A stretch of 64,000 nucleotides of DNA. Source: Leptothrix discophora (lineage in GTDB: Bacteria > Pseudomonadota > Gammaproteobacteria > Burkholderiales > Burkholderiaceae_C). How positions within the stretch are numbered: the first letter of the stretch is position 1; every line of letters begins with the position of its first letter. This document shows, piece after piece, positions 47,675 to 57,389 of this stretch. The notes under the pieces are model-generated. The model was given only the letters and a program-made list of their open reading frames with translations. It did not search any database and was not told the DNA's origin. The stretch lies in contig NZ_JAUZEE010000001.1 of NCBI RefSeq assembly GCF_030705305.1, positions 124,001 to 188,000 on the forward strand, read 5' to 3'. The translations under genes were made by a program, and so were the position numbers.

Positions 47675-50600
47675 GTGCGACTGATCCGTCGGGTCGAAGA
47701 ATCGCTGGACACGCTCGATGCCGATCTGCTGCTGCGCCTGGGACAGGCGATCGCTGGCAGCGACCGCCTGATCGACGCGCTGGCCATCGTCGTGCCGAAA
47801 CTGGCCCGCGTGCTCGGTGCGCAGGGCCTCGGTGTGCTCCAGGTGCTGCAGTGGCAACCGGCCTCGATCGTGGTCCAGCCCTGGGCCACGCCGGACCTGC
47901 GCGACGACATGATCGACCTCGACCAGCTGGTGGTGGTCGGCGCCGACAGCGGCCCGCTCGGCCGCAGCCTGCGCAGTGGCCGCATCGAACAGGGGCTGGC
48001 CGAGCCGGCCGAGGCCGCCCGGGCCTGGGGCTGGCGGGTTGGCGCGGTCCGCCAGGTGCTGGTGCTGCCGGTGCCGGGCTGGATCGCCGGGGCAGCCGAG
48101 CACACCCTGCCCACCGGCAGCGCGCCGGGCGCGGCCGAGTCGCCGGTGCCGACCGTCGCCGCGATCGAGTTCCACGACGCGCCGACGCTCGACGGTGCGT
48201 CGCGAAGCCTGCTCGGCCTGGTCGCGCTGCAGCTGGCGGCGGTCGCCACGCGCGAGCTCGAACGCACGCTGGCACGCCAGCGCGATGCCCAGTTCGCCCA
48301 GGTCGCGACGCTGGCGGTGCGGGCCGGCCGGGCCACCGTGATCACCGATGCACGCGGCATGGTCGAGTGGGTCCACCCCGGTTTCGCCGAGGTGACCGGT
48401 CATGCCGCCGACTCGGTGCTGGGCCAGCCGCTGTGGGCCGTGCTGACGCGCGACCTCGCGCCCGGCGACGAGGCGGGCCAGCTGCGCGAGCGCTTCGCCG
48501 CCCAGGGCACCTTCCGGCACGAGCTGTCGGCCCGGCTCGGCCCTCTGTCGGCCACGCCGGGGCAGGGCTACTGGCTGGAGGTCGATGCGGTCCAGGTGCT
48601 CGACGAGGCCAGCGGCCGCCTGCAGCTGGTCTGCCAGTGCAGCGACATCACCGCGCGCAAGGCCAAGGAGTCCGACGTCGACGAGCAGCGCGAGCTGCTG
48701 GGCGCGCTGACCGAGAACCTGCCGATCAGCCTGCTGGTGGTCGACATGGCGACGATGGAGCTGCTGTCCTTCAACCGCCATGCCCAGCTGGAGTTCGGCA
48801 TCTCGCCGGCGACCGGCCGGCCGACGCTGGGCGAGGCGATGGGACGCGGTCTGAGCACCCTCATGCTGCCGCAGCTGCGCGAGGTGATGAAGCGGCCCAG
48901 CGCGGTCGAGCACGAGTTCGTCTGGGACACCGCCGACGGCCAGCGCCTGATCCGGGCCCGCCACGTCGCCGTGCGCGGCCGCCACGGGCCGCGCCGGCTG
49001 GTCATCTCGCAGCTGCGCGACGTGACCCGCCAGCGCCGCGACGAGCAGCGCCTGCGCGAGTCCGAGACCCGCTACCGCGAGCTGGTCGAGACCATCGACG
49101 AGGGCGTGTTCATCAGCAACCCGACGCGCGAAGCGTGGTTCTACATCGGCCCGCGGGTCTACGAGATGCTGGGCCTCAACCCGGCCGACCGGCGCGACCA
49201 TCCGGACATCCTGCGCGCGCTGGTGCTGCCCGAGGACACCCCGCTGCTGGACCAGCAGCGCGAGCATGAGGAAGCGCTCGAAGCCACCGACGTGACGCTG
49301 CGCATCCAGCACCCGACGCGCGGCCTGCGCTGGTTGCGCCAGCGCACCCGCACGCGCGCGCTGCCGGCCGGCGAGGCGCGTGTCTACGGCCTGCTCGATG
49401 ACGTGTCCGACGAGCGCGAGCGGGCCCTGCAGCTGCAGTCGGCGCGCGACGTGGCCGAGGCCGCCAGCCAGGCCAAGAGCCAGTTCATGGCCAGCATGAG
49501 CCACGAGATCCGCACGCCGATGAACGGCATCCTCGGCATGACCGAGCTGCTGCTGGGCACGCCGCTGGACGACCGTCAGCGGCGCTTCGCGCAGGCGGTC
49601 TACCGCTCGGGCGAGAACCTGCTCGAGATCATCAACGACGTGCTCGACTTCTCGAAGATCGAGGCCGGCCGGCTCGAACTGGCGCCGACCGACTTCCACC
49701 TGCGCACGCTGATCGAGGACACGCTGGACCTGCTCGCGCCGCGCGCCCACGAGAAGGGCCTGGAGCTGAGCCTGCGCGAGACCGGCCCGACGCCGACCAG
49801 CGTCGTGGCCGACCCGCTGCGGCTGCGACAGGTGCTGACCAACCTGGTGGCCAACGCGATCAAGTTCACCGAACACGGCGAGGTCACCATCGACGTCAAG
49901 GCCTGCGCCGGCGGTGCGGGCGAGGCGCCGCTGATGCTGGAGTTCCGCGTCCGCGACACCGGCATCGGCATCGCGCCCGAGCTGCTGCCGCGCCTGTTCC
50001 AGGCCTTCACGCAGGCCCACGGCGGCATGGCCCGGCGCTATGGCGGCACGGGGCTGGGGCTGGCGATCTCGCGCCAGCTGGTCGAGTTGATGGGCGGGCG
50101 CATCGAGGTCACGAGCCAGGCCGGCATCGGCTCGGAGTTCCGCTTCACGCTGGCGGTCGAGCCCGGCAGCGCCGGCGAGAGCCAGGCCGGCGAGCTGGCC
50201 GCGCTGCCGCGCCTGCAGGTGCTGGTGGTCGACGACAACGCGACCAACCGCACCGTGCTGGACCATCTGTTGAGCGCGTGGGGCATGGCGGTGACGCTGA
50301 GCGCCGATGGCGACGACGCGCTGGCGCTGCTGCGCGAGCGGCCGGCCGATGCGCCGGCCTTCGACGTCGCGCTGGTCGACTGGCGCATGCCCCGGCTCGA
50401 CGGCATCGGCTTCGCCCGCGCGGTGCGCGAGCAGGCGCTGGCCCCGCGCATGAAGCTGATCATGCTGTCGTCGGCCAGCGCGCCCGATGACGTCAAGGTG
50501 GCGCAGCAGGCCGGCTTCGACCGCTTCGTCCACAAGCCGGTGCGCAAGGCCGAGCTGCGCCAGGCGCTGCTCGGCGTGAGTCTGGAGAGCGGTGGCGAGA

Positions 50601-51556
50601 CCAGCGCCGCGCCGCTCGGGGCGCAGGTGCTGGTGGTCGAGGACAACCCGGTCAACCAGGAGGTCATGGCCCAGATGCTGACCCGCCTGGGCTGCGGCGT
50701 CCGCGTGGCCGCCCATGCGCTGGACGGCCTGCGCTCGCTGTGCGAGCAGTCGGTCGACATCGTGCTGATGGACATCCAGATGCCGGGCATGGACGGCATC
50801 GAGGCGCTGGGCTGGATCCGCCGCGGCCGCACGCCGCGCTTCGCGCTGGAGACCCCGGCCGATGTGCCGGTGGTGGCCGTGACGGCCAACGCGCTCGATG
50901 GCGACGAGGAACGCTTCCTGCACCTGGGCTTCGACGCCTACCTGCCCAAGCCCTATCGGCAAAGCCAGCTGCTGGCGACGATGCAGCGCCTGCTGCCGGC
51001 GCTGGTGGCGCAGAACGGCGAGGTCGACACCTCGCTGGATGCGCTCGGCTTCGAGGCCCTGCTGCCGGCCGCGCGCCTGGGCGAGAAGGCGCCGTGGCTG
51101 GGCGAGCCGCAGTTCGTGCGGACCCGCCCGGACGCCGTCGACGAGCTGCGCCGGGCGACGACGGCGTTTGGCGCCGACGACATCAACGGCGCGGAGCCGA
51201 CGCTCGATCCGCAGGCGCTGCTGCGGCTGCGCGAGCTGGACCCGGGCGGCCAGAACCGGCTGGTCGAGCGGGTGCTGAAGGCCTTCGACCAGTCGATCGG
51301 CCGCATGCTGACCCAGCTCGCTGAAGGCCAGTCCGCCCGCGACATCGCGCAGGTGCGGCAGGTGCTGCACACCCTCAAGTCGTCGTCGCACAGCGTCGGC
51401 GCGCTCGCCCTGGCGCGCATGTGCGTGGACTGCGAACTGCAGCTGCGCCAGGGCGCCGACATCGGCCAGATCGGCACCCGCCTGAACCAGCTGCAGCTGG
51501 AGATGCTGCGGGTCCAGCAGGGCCTGCTTCCCTACCTGGAGCCGAATCCGGCCTGA
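47675..51556 (+). CDS. Large hybrid histidine kinase (GAF-like/PAS-HisKA-HATPase-REC-REC-Hpt)
   Basis: 1293 residues from GTG 47675 with GGGAGGAG upstream. About 1-195 resembles a GAF domain. PAS domains follow at about 210-335, 340-465 and 465-590. HisKA has [11 protein letters not shown] (His610), and the ATPase has DTGIGI and [10 protein letters not shown]. Two intact receivers follow (Asp902 in [11 protein letters not shown], Asp1033 in [11 protein letters not shown]), then an Hpt domain [12 protein letters not shown] (His1232). No membrane helix. The Hpt likely passes phosphate to a separate receiver; the next gene, seven bases on, begins with one. Confidence 0.92.
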   Translation: MRLIRRVEESLDTLDADLLLRLGQAIAGSDRLIDALAIVVPKLARVLGAQGLGVLQVLQWQPASIVVQPWATPDLRDDMIDLDQLVVVGADSGPLGRSLRSGRIEQGLAEPAEAARAWGWRVGAVRQVLVLPVPGWIAGAAEHTLPTGSAPGAAESPVPTVAAIEFHDAPTLDGASRSLLGLVALQLAAVATRELERTLARQRDAQFAQVATLAVRAGRATVITDARGMVEWVHPGFAEVTGHAADSVLGQPLWAVLTRDLAPGDEAGQLRERFAAQGTFRHELSARLGPLSATPGQGYWLEVDAVQVLDEASGRLQLVCQCSDITARKAKESDVDEQRELLGALTENLPISLLVVDMATMELLSFNRHAQLEFGISPATGRPTLGEAMGRGLSTLMLPQLREVMKRPSAVEHEFVWDTADGQRLIRARHVAVRGRHGPRRLVISQLRDVTRQRRDEQRLRESETRYRELVETIDEGVFISNPTREAWFYIGPRVYEMLGLNPADRRDHPDILRALVLPEDTPLLDQQREHEEALEATDVTLRIQHPTRGLRWLRQRTRTRALPAGEARVYGLLDDVSDERERALQLQSARDVAEAASQAKSQFMASMSHEIRTPMNGILGMTELLLGTPLDDRQRRFAQAVYRSGENLLEIINDVLDFSKIEAGRLELAPTDFHLRTLIEDTLDLLAPRAHEKGLELSLRETGPTPTSVVADPLRLRQVLTNLVANAIKFTEHGEVTIDVKACAGGAGEAPLMLEFRVRDTGIGIAPELLPRLFQAFTQAHGGMARRYGGTGLGLAISRQLVELMGGRIEVTSQAGIGSEFRFTLAVEPGSAGESQAGELAALPRLQVLVVDDNATNRTVLDHLLSAWGMAVTLSADGDDALALLRERPADAPAFDVALVDWRMPRLDGIGFARAVREQALAPRMKLIMLSSASAPDDVKVAQQAGFDRFVHKPVRKAELRQALLGVSLESGGETSAAPLGAQVLVVEDNPVNQEVMAQMLTRLGCGVRVAAHALDGLRSLCEQSVDIVLMDIQMPGMDGIEALGWIRRGRTPRFALETPADVPVVAVTANALDGDEERFLHLGFDAYLPKPYRQSQLLATMQRLLPALVAQNGEVDTSLDALGFEALLPAARLGEKAPWLGEPQFVRTRPDAVDELRRATTAFGADDINGAEPTLDPQALLRLRELDPGGQNRLVERVLKAFDQSIGRMLTQLAEGQSARDIAQVRQVLHTLKSSSHSVGALALARMCVDCELQLRQGADIGQIGTRLNQLQLEMLRVQQGLLPYLEPNPA

Positions 51557-51563
51557 TCCCCGC

Positions 51564-53750
51564 ATGTTCCTTCGTGACGACAACGACCAGGCCGCCCGAG
51601 ACGAGGCGCGCCAGCCCCGCATCCTGCTGGTCGACGATGACGAGGTCAGCCTGCTGCTGACCGCCGCGGCGCTGCGCGAGCGCGGCTTCGCGGTGACCGA
51701 GGCCAACGGCGGCGACCGGGCGCTGCGCCTGCTGGGCGACTGGACACCCGACCTGATCGTGCTGGATGCGCTGATGCCCGGCCGCGACGGCTTCGACACC
51801 TGCATCGAGCTGCGCGGCCTGCCGGGCTTCGAGATGATGCCGGTGCTGATGCTGACCGGGCTGGACGACGACGCGTCCATCGAGCGGGCCTACGAGGCCG
51901 GCGCGACCGACTTCTTCGTCAAGAGCACGCAATGGAGCCTGCTGGCCGGCCGCCTGCGTTACCTGCTGCGCACCGCCCGCATCCACCTGGAGCTGCTGCG
52001 CAGCCGCGCCAAGCTGGCGCGGGCGCAGGACCTCGCCCGCATGGGCAGCTTCGAGTGGCATGGCAACGCGACCGGGCTGGTGCTGGAGGCCGAGGCCCTG
52101 CGCGTGTTCGGCCGCGGCCCGCACGAGTCCTTCCGGCTCGGCCAGCTGCTGCGTGCGCTGGTCGGCGAGGAGCGTGCCGGCTTCTGCAACCTCCTGCGCG
52201 AGGTGGTGCGCCACAGCACGGTGATCGACGTCGACCTGCGCATCGTCATGCCCGACCGGCGCCAGCGCGTGGTCCACATCGAGGCCGAGCCGGAATTCGA
52301 CGAGCAGGGCGGCCTGATCGGCTACACCGGCGTGGTCCAGGACGTGACCGACCGCCGCATGATCGAGGACAAGGTCCGCCACCTGGCGAACTACGACCCG
52401 CTGACCGGCCTGCCCAACCGCCGCCAGCTGGTCTGGCGCTCCGAGCGGGCGCTCGAACACGCACGCCGCCTGGGCCATGCCTGCGCGCTGCTGCTGATCG
52501 ACCTGGACCGCTTCAAGAACATCAACGACACGCTCGGCCATGCCGCCGGCGACGAGTTGCTGGTGGCCATGTCGCGGCGCCTGCGCGGCTGCATCACGCA
52601 CCACGACGCGCTGAGCGACGTCGGCCTGGACGCGGCGCTGCTGCGCTCGCACCGGACGCTCGAATCGGTGGCCCGGCTGGGCGGCGACGAGTTCGTCGTG
52701 CTACTGCCCGAAGTCGCCGACGAGGACGTGGCCAGCGCGGTCGGCCACCGGCTGCTGCAGGCCCTGCGCGAGCCGGTGCTGATCGGTGGGCGCGAGTACT
52801 TCGTCACCGGCAGCATCGGCCTGGCGCTGTTCCCGCGCGACGGCATCAGCGTGGTCGACCTGATGCGACATGCCGACCTGGCCATGTACGCGGTCAAGGG
52901 CAGCGGGCGCAACAACCTGGCGATCTACCACGCCCAGATGGGCGGGCGCAGCCGCGAGAAGCTGGAGCTGGAGAGCGCGCTGCACAAGGCGCTGGAACGC
53001 GGCGAGCTGGTGCTGCACTACCAGCCCAAGGTCGAGGTCGGGCGCGACGCGGCCGGACGCAGCGTTGTCACCGGCCTGACCGGCGTGGAGGCGCTGATGC
53101 GCTGGCAGCGCGCCGGCGAGCTGGTGCCGCCCGCCGAGTTCATCCCGCTGGCCGAGGAGACCGGGCTGATCGTGCCCTTGAGCAACTGGGCCATGCGCGA
53201 GGCGGCCCGCCAGATCCGGCACTGGCGCGACCGCGACGGCCTGGCGCTGACGGTGGCCGTCAACCTGCCCAGCCGCAGCTTCGAGCGCGGCGACGTGCTC
53301 GACCTGATCCACAGCGCGGCGGCGGCACACGACGTGCCGCTCAACGCGCTGGTGCTGGAGATCACCGAGACCGGGCTGATGAAGGGCATCGACGAGGTGA
53401 TGCCCATGCTGCACCGGCTCAACGCGCATGGCGTGGGCCTGTCGATCGACGACTTCGGCACCGGCTACTCGTCGCTGAGCTACCTGACCCAGCTGCCCAT
53501 CAGCGAGCTGAAGATCGACCGCTCCTTCGTGCATCGGCTCGACCAATCCGGTGGAAATTCCGCAGTTGTCACCGCCATCGTGGCGCTGGCCGGCGGCCTG
53601 GGCCTCAAGTTGGTCGCCGAGGGGGTCGAAAACGAGGCACAGCGCGATGTGTTGTTGCGCCTGGGCTGCCACACCATGCAGGGCTTCCTGTATGCCCAGC
53701 CGATGCCGGCCGATGCGCTGGTCGACTGGGTGCGCCGACAGCGGTTCTGA
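51564..53750 (+). CDS. REC-PAS-GGDEF-EAL c-di-GMP regulator
   Basis: 728 residues. The receiver (about 20-135) has DDDE and Asp68 in VLDALMPGRDG. A PAS region (about 150-265) precedes the GGDEF domain, whose motif GGDEF is at 373-377. It has a short insertion before the motif and RTLE instead of the RxxD inhibitory site. The EAL domain starts with EALMRW (509-514) and contains the DDFGTGYSSL and E-x-VE motifs needed for phosphodiesterase activity. It may make or break c-di-GMP depending on phosphorylation by the hybrid kinase just upstream. Confidence 0.93.
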   Translation: MFLRDDNDQAARDEARQPRILLVDDDEVSLLLTAAALRERGFAVTEANGGDRALRLLGDWTPDLIVLDALMPGRDGFDTCIELRGLPGFEMMPVLMLTGLDDDASIERAYEAGATDFFVKSTQWSLLAGRLRYLLRTARIHLELLRSRAKLARAQDLARMGSFEWHGNATGLVLEAEALRVFGRGPHESFRLGQLLRALVGEERAGFCNLLREVVRHSTVIDVDLRIVMPDRRQRVVHIEAEPEFDEQGGLIGYTGVVQDVTDRRMIEDKVRHLANYDPLTGLPNRRQLVWRSERALEHARRLGHACALLLIDLDRFKNINDTLGHAAGDELLVAMSRRLRGCITHHDALSDVGLDAALLRSHRTLESVARLGGDEFVVLLPEVADEDVASAVGHRLLQALREPVLIGGREYFVTGSIGLALFPRDGISVVDLMRHADLAMYAVKGSGRNNLAIYHAQMGGRSREKLELESALHKALERGELVLHYQPKVEVGRDAAGRSVVTGLTGVEALMRWQRAGELVPPAEFIPLAEETGLIVPLSNWAMREAARQIRHWRDRDGLALTVAVNLPSRSFERGDVLDLIHSAAAAHDVPLNALVLEITETGLMKGIDEVMPMLHRLNAHGVGLSIDDFGTGYSSLSYLTQLPISELKIDRSFVHRLDQSGGNSAVVTAIVALAGGLGLKLVAEGVENEAQRDVLLRLGCHTMQGFLYAQPMPADALVDWVRRQRF

Positions 53751-53804
53751 CCGGAGCCGCCGCGTCGGCGCGGTTGCGGGCGCCCTCGAACAGTCAGGTG
53801 AGCG

Positions 53805-55853
53805 ATGCAGCAGACGACGACCTCCAAGGACGTGATCGAACCCGCGCAGCTGGCCAAGGCGGCCCTGCGCCGCCTGGCCCTGGCCAAGCGCGAACCCACC
53901 CCGGGCAACTTCGCCCGCGCCTGGCGCGAGGAAGGTGGTCCGCTCGAACCCGAAGCGCCGGCGGCCGAGGCCGGCCCGGCCATCCAGGCCATCGTGCGCC
54001 GGCTGATGCCGCCGGGCGAGGGCCGCGACGCGCTGGCCAAGGCGCTGGGCGCCGGCCGCTGGGACGAGGCCGGCAAGCTGGTCGAGGCCCGCGTGCCCGC
54101 GCCCGACGACCAGGCCCGCACCTGGGCTGGCCTGATCGACCGCAGCGTGCGCGGCGTCGCCCGCGCCAGCAAGAGCTGGCCGATGGGCCGCCGCCGCGAC
54201 AGCCTCGGCCACGTGCTGGAGGCCAGCCGCAGCGACCCGTTCCGGCTGCAGCAGCGGCTGGGCAGCCTGCTGGCGAGCTGGGACGGGGAGGCCGGCGATG
54301 CGGGTGATGTGGGCGATGCGGCCGCTGCGACCGCGGACGTGCCGACCACTGTTCCAACCGAACAGGCGACCGCACATGCGACCGCAGTCCCGACTGCACT
54401 CCCGACCACTCTCCCGACCGATGTGCCCGTCGAACAGGCCGTGGCCCAGCTGGCGGCGGTCGTCGCCGCTGCGGCCGAGCGGTCCGAGGCGCAGGCGGCA
54501 GATGCCGCGAACGCGGGCGTCGAACACCCGCTGGACCGACCGACCGAGCCGGTGCCGCTGGAGCTGCTGCCCAACTCGGCGACCGTGACGGCCGGGGCGC
54601 GCATCCGCCCGTCGGCGCTGGACATCGCCGTCGAGCCGCCCGCGCCGGTCGTGCCCGATCCGCACTGGCCGCGTGCGGTTCAGGTGCTGGAGGCGACGCT
54701 GCAATCGGCCTTGCCACCCGGCGAGCCGCGTGCCGGCGAGGTGGGCAGCCGGCTGGCCGAGGTGGCCGGCGCGCTGCGTGCCGAGGTGCGCGCCGATGGC
54801 CAGCTGGTTGACGCGCTGCACCAGGCCTGCGACGAGGTCCGGCTCGTGCTCCAGCACCGTCATCACCTGGTCGACCAGATCGGCGGCCTGGTGCGCGAGC
54901 TGACCGACGGCCTGGGCGAGCTGGCCGAGGACGACAGCTGGGTCGAGGGCCAGTGCATCGCCATGCGCGACCACATCGGCATGGGCCTGAGCACGCGCGG
55001 CGTCAGCGCGGTCAGCCAGCTGCTGGCCAGCACGCGGGCGCGCCAGACCCAGCTGCGGCTGGAGCGCCGCCAGGCCCGCGATGCGCTCAAGGAGATGATC
55101 CACCGCATGCTGCAGGACATCGGTGAACTGGGCGTGCAGACCGGCCGCTTCAACGACAGCGTCGGCCGCTACGCCAGCGTGATCGGTCAGGCCGAGTCGC
55201 TCGAAAGCCTCGCGGGCATCGTGCGCGAGATGGTCGACGAGACGCGCGCGGTCCACCAGGTCGTCAGCCAGACCACCCAGCGGCTGCATGACGAACATGC
55301 CCGGGCGGCCGAGATGGCCGAACGCGTGCGTCAGCTCGAGGACGAGCTGCGCCAGCTCTCGCAGGAGGTCGGCACCGACCAGCTGACCCAGGTCGCCAAC
55401 CGGCGCGGGCTGCTGCGGCAGTTCGAGGTCGAGCAGTCGCGCATCGACCGCGAGGGCATCACGCTGGCCGTGGGCCTGCTCGACATCGACAACTTCAAGC
55501 GCCTGAACGACACGCTGGGCCACAACACCGGCGACGAGGCGCTGAAGTTCCTGGCCCGCCGGGTCGGCGAGATGCTGCGTCCGACCGACACGCTGGCCCG
55601 CTACGGCGGCGAGGAGTTCGTCGTGCTGCTGCCCGCCACCGAGGTCGAGGAAGCCCGCAGCGTGCTGACGCGGGTCCAGCGGCTGATGTCGGCCGAGCTG
55701 TTCATGCACGAGAACAAGCAGACCTTCGTGACCTTCTCCGCCGGCGTGACGCTGTTCCGCCGCGGCGAGGCGCTGGAAGCGGCGCTGCAGCGTGCCGACG
55801 AGGCGCTCTACGAGGCCAAGCGCACGGGCAAGAACCGCACCTGCGCGGCCTGA
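53805..55853 (+). CDS. Diguanylate cyclase (GGEEF) with novel helical N-terminus
   Basis: 682 residues. The first 500 residues are not a known sensor: an N-terminal TPGNFARAW motif region, a Thr/Ala/Val/Pro low-complexity linker (about 165-220) and a long helical part (about 290-510). The C-terminal GGDEF domain has YGGEEF (601-605), with an inhibitory RPTD site five residues before, and complete substrate residues. It should be an active, product-inhibited diguanylate cyclase. It follows the GGDEF-EAL gene by 54 bases. Confidence 0.9.
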   Translation: MQQTTTSKDVIEPAQLAKAALRRLALAKREPTPGNFARAWREEGGPLEPEAPAAEAGPAIQAIVRRLMPPGEGRDALAKALGAGRWDEAGKLVEARVPAPDDQARTWAGLIDRSVRGVARASKSWPMGRRRDSLGHVLEASRSDPFRLQQRLGSLLASWDGEAGDAGDVGDAAAATADVPTTVPTEQATAHATAVPTALPTTLPTDVPVEQAVAQLAAVVAAAAERSEAQAADAANAGVEHPLDRPTEPVPLELLPNSATVTAGARIRPSALDIAVEPPAPVVPDPHWPRAVQVLEATLQSALPPGEPRAGEVGSRLAEVAGALRAEVRADGQLVDALHQACDEVRLVLQHRHHLVDQIGGLVRELTDGLGELAEDDSWVEGQCIAMRDHIGMGLSTRGVSAVSQLLASTRARQTQLRLERRQARDALKEMIHRMLQDIGELGVQTGRFNDSVGRYASVIGQAESLESLAGIVREMVDETRAVHQVVSQTTQRLHDEHARAAEMAERVRQLEDELRQLSQEVGTDQLTQVANRRGLLRQFEVEQSRIDREGITLAVGLLDIDNFKRLNDTLGHNTGDEALKFLARRVGEMLRPTDTLARYGGEEFVVLLPATEVEEARSVLTRVQRLMSAELFMHENKQTFVTFSAGVTLFRRGEALEAALQRADEALYEAKRTGKNRTCAA

Positions 55854-55995
55854 GGCGGGCACCGCGGCGCGGCGCCTGTCGCGCATCGGCCCGGATCGTG
55901 AATACCTGCAACTGAGGGACGCGACAACCTTCACGCGCGGGGGGGCAGCGGCCGTACGCGACGGCCAGCCAGCCACGAGAATGCGCCCAGTGCCG

Positions 55996-56013
55996 GCAAA
56001 CGTTTCCGTTTGC
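55996..56013. promoter_or_regulatory. Perfect inverted repeat upstream of the EpsL-like gene
   Basis: GCAAACG-TTTC-CGTTTGC is a 7-4-7 palindrome 45 bases before ATG 56059, a likely operator for a dimeric regulator. It could also be a small hairpin in the leader. Confidence 0.5.
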
Positions 56014-56058
56014 AACCGTAAGCCGGCGATCTGAACGCATCTGTCTGGAGAGACCCGC

Positions 56059-57312
56059 ATGAAGCCGTCGCGACACCCGAACCCGATCCATGCCCTGGCC
56101 CGTGCGGCCGCCTGTGCCGGGGCGATGGCGGTGGTCTGCGGGTCGGCGCTGGCTCAGAGTTCGCCCTACTACCTGGGTGCCTCGCTGGGCGTCACGCACG
56201 ACAACAACCTCGACCGCGCCAAGGCTGGCGTGGCGGCCCAGCCGGTGCTCAGCGACAGCTACGTCTCGACCGGCGTGCGTCTGGGCGCGGACCTGCCGAT
56301 CGGGCGCCAGCGCGTGCAGGGTCGCTTCGACGCCAATCGCAACCGCTACAACACCTACGGCCAATACGACCACAACGACTACCTGCTCAATGGCCGTCTC
56401 GACTGGAGCAGCGCCGACCTGTGGTCGGGCAACGTGCTGGCCGAGACCCGCCAGTCGCTCGACCGGTCCGACCTCAACAGCACCAGCACCGTCGCCGGCC
56501 GCAACCTGGTCAAGACCGATGTGCTGGGCCTGGGCGTGCGCCTGGGTGGACCGACCCAGTACACCTTCGATGCCGGCCTGACCGGCACGCAGGTGCGCTA
56601 CGACACCTCCACGTCGCGCAACGTGCGCCAGCTGACCGGCAACGGCGGCGTCACGATGCGCCCGGGCAGTGGCCTGCAGGTGCGCCTGGGCGCTCGGCAC
56701 ACCCGCGCGGACTACCCGAACTTCAACGCCGGTGCCGGCGACGACGTGCGCCGCAACGACATCGACCTGAGCAGCGTCATCGAGGCCAGTGGCGCCAGCA
56801 CCTTCAACGTCCGCCTGAGCCGCACCCGCGAGACCCACAGCGCCCAGTTCGCCCGCACCTACACGGCCTGGACCGGCAGCACCGGCTGGACCTGGAAGCC
56901 GAGCCCGAAGCTGAGCTTCGAGACCTCGCTGACCCGCGACAGCAACATCGGCAACACCGCCTTCGACAACGCGCTGTTCTCGTTCGACACCAGCGACACC
57001 CGGCTGCGCACCAGCCTGGCCCTTCGGGCCAGCTGGGAGCTGACCGGCAAGGTGCTGCTGGGCGGTGGGGCGACCTACAGCCGTCGGACGCTGGACAACG
57101 CGCTGGTCAGTGGTGCGGGCAGCTCGTCCACCTCGGCCTCGGACCGCACCGTGGCCTGGGACCTGAGCCTGCGCTACCTGCCGATGCGCAACGTCGAACT
57201 GGGCTGCGGACTGCGCCGCGAGGACCGCAGCGTCAGCGACCCGAACGTCACCATCACCTACGCCTACGACGTCACCGTGGTCTCGTGCAGCGGCCAGCTG
57301 TACTGGCGCTGA
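56059..57312 (+). CDS. EpsL-like outer-membrane beta-barrel protein
   Basis: 417 residues with GGAGAG upstream. A Sec signal (about 1-33, ending ALAQ) is followed by repeated amphipathic beta strands rich in alternating hydrophobic residues and R/D/N/T, ending with a terminal aromatic-rich strand (QLYWR). This pattern matches the BBP2/EpsL group associated with exopolysaccharide export. No other exopolysaccharide gene is in the window. Placement after two c-di-GMP genes suggests c-di-GMP-controlled surface biology (inference). Confidence 0.7.
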   Translation: MKPSRHPNPIHALARAAACAGAMAVVCGSALAQSSPYYLGASLGVTHDNNLDRAKAGVAAQPVLSDSYVSTGVRLGADLPIGRQRVQGRFDANRNRYNTYGQYDHNDYLLNGRLDWSSADLWSGNVLAETRQSLDRSDLNSTSTVAGRNLVKTDVLGLGVRLGGPTQYTFDAGLTGTQVRYDTSTSRNVRQLTGNGGVTMRPGSGLQVRLGARHTRADYPNFNAGAGDDVRRNDIDLSSVIEASGASTFNVRLSRTRETHSAQFARTYTAWTGSTGWTWKPSPKLSFETSLTRDSNIGNTAFDNALFSFDTSDTRLRTSLALRASWELTGKVLLGGGATYSRRTLDNALVSGAGSSSTSASDRTVAWDLSLRYLPMRNVELGCGLRREDRSVSDPNVTITYAYDVTVVSCSGQLYWR

Positions 57313-57389
57313 GCCGGCAGGTCGCGCGGTCGTCGACTCCCCCTCAAGGGCGGTGACCGGCCGGTGCGCATCGGGCAACATGCGCGCCC

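Noticed and set aside
47321-51880. Very long open frame on the minus strand opposite the hybrid kinase, joined to the real kinase at 45935-47320
   Set aside because: In this GC-rich DNA antisense frames stay open by chance. The translation is Ala/Arg/Gln-rich without domains, while the plus strand shows complete kinase motifs. Only the part after TTG 47320 is real.
55854-56058. Sigma54 promoter upstream of the EpsL-like gene, suggested by TTTGCA
   Set aside because: There is no GG at the required distance; the bases are better explained by the inverted repeat at 55996-56013.
52701-56060. Minus-strand open frame opposite the c-di-GMP genes
   Set aside because: It is a shadow of GGDEF/EAL coding sequence without any supporting motif.
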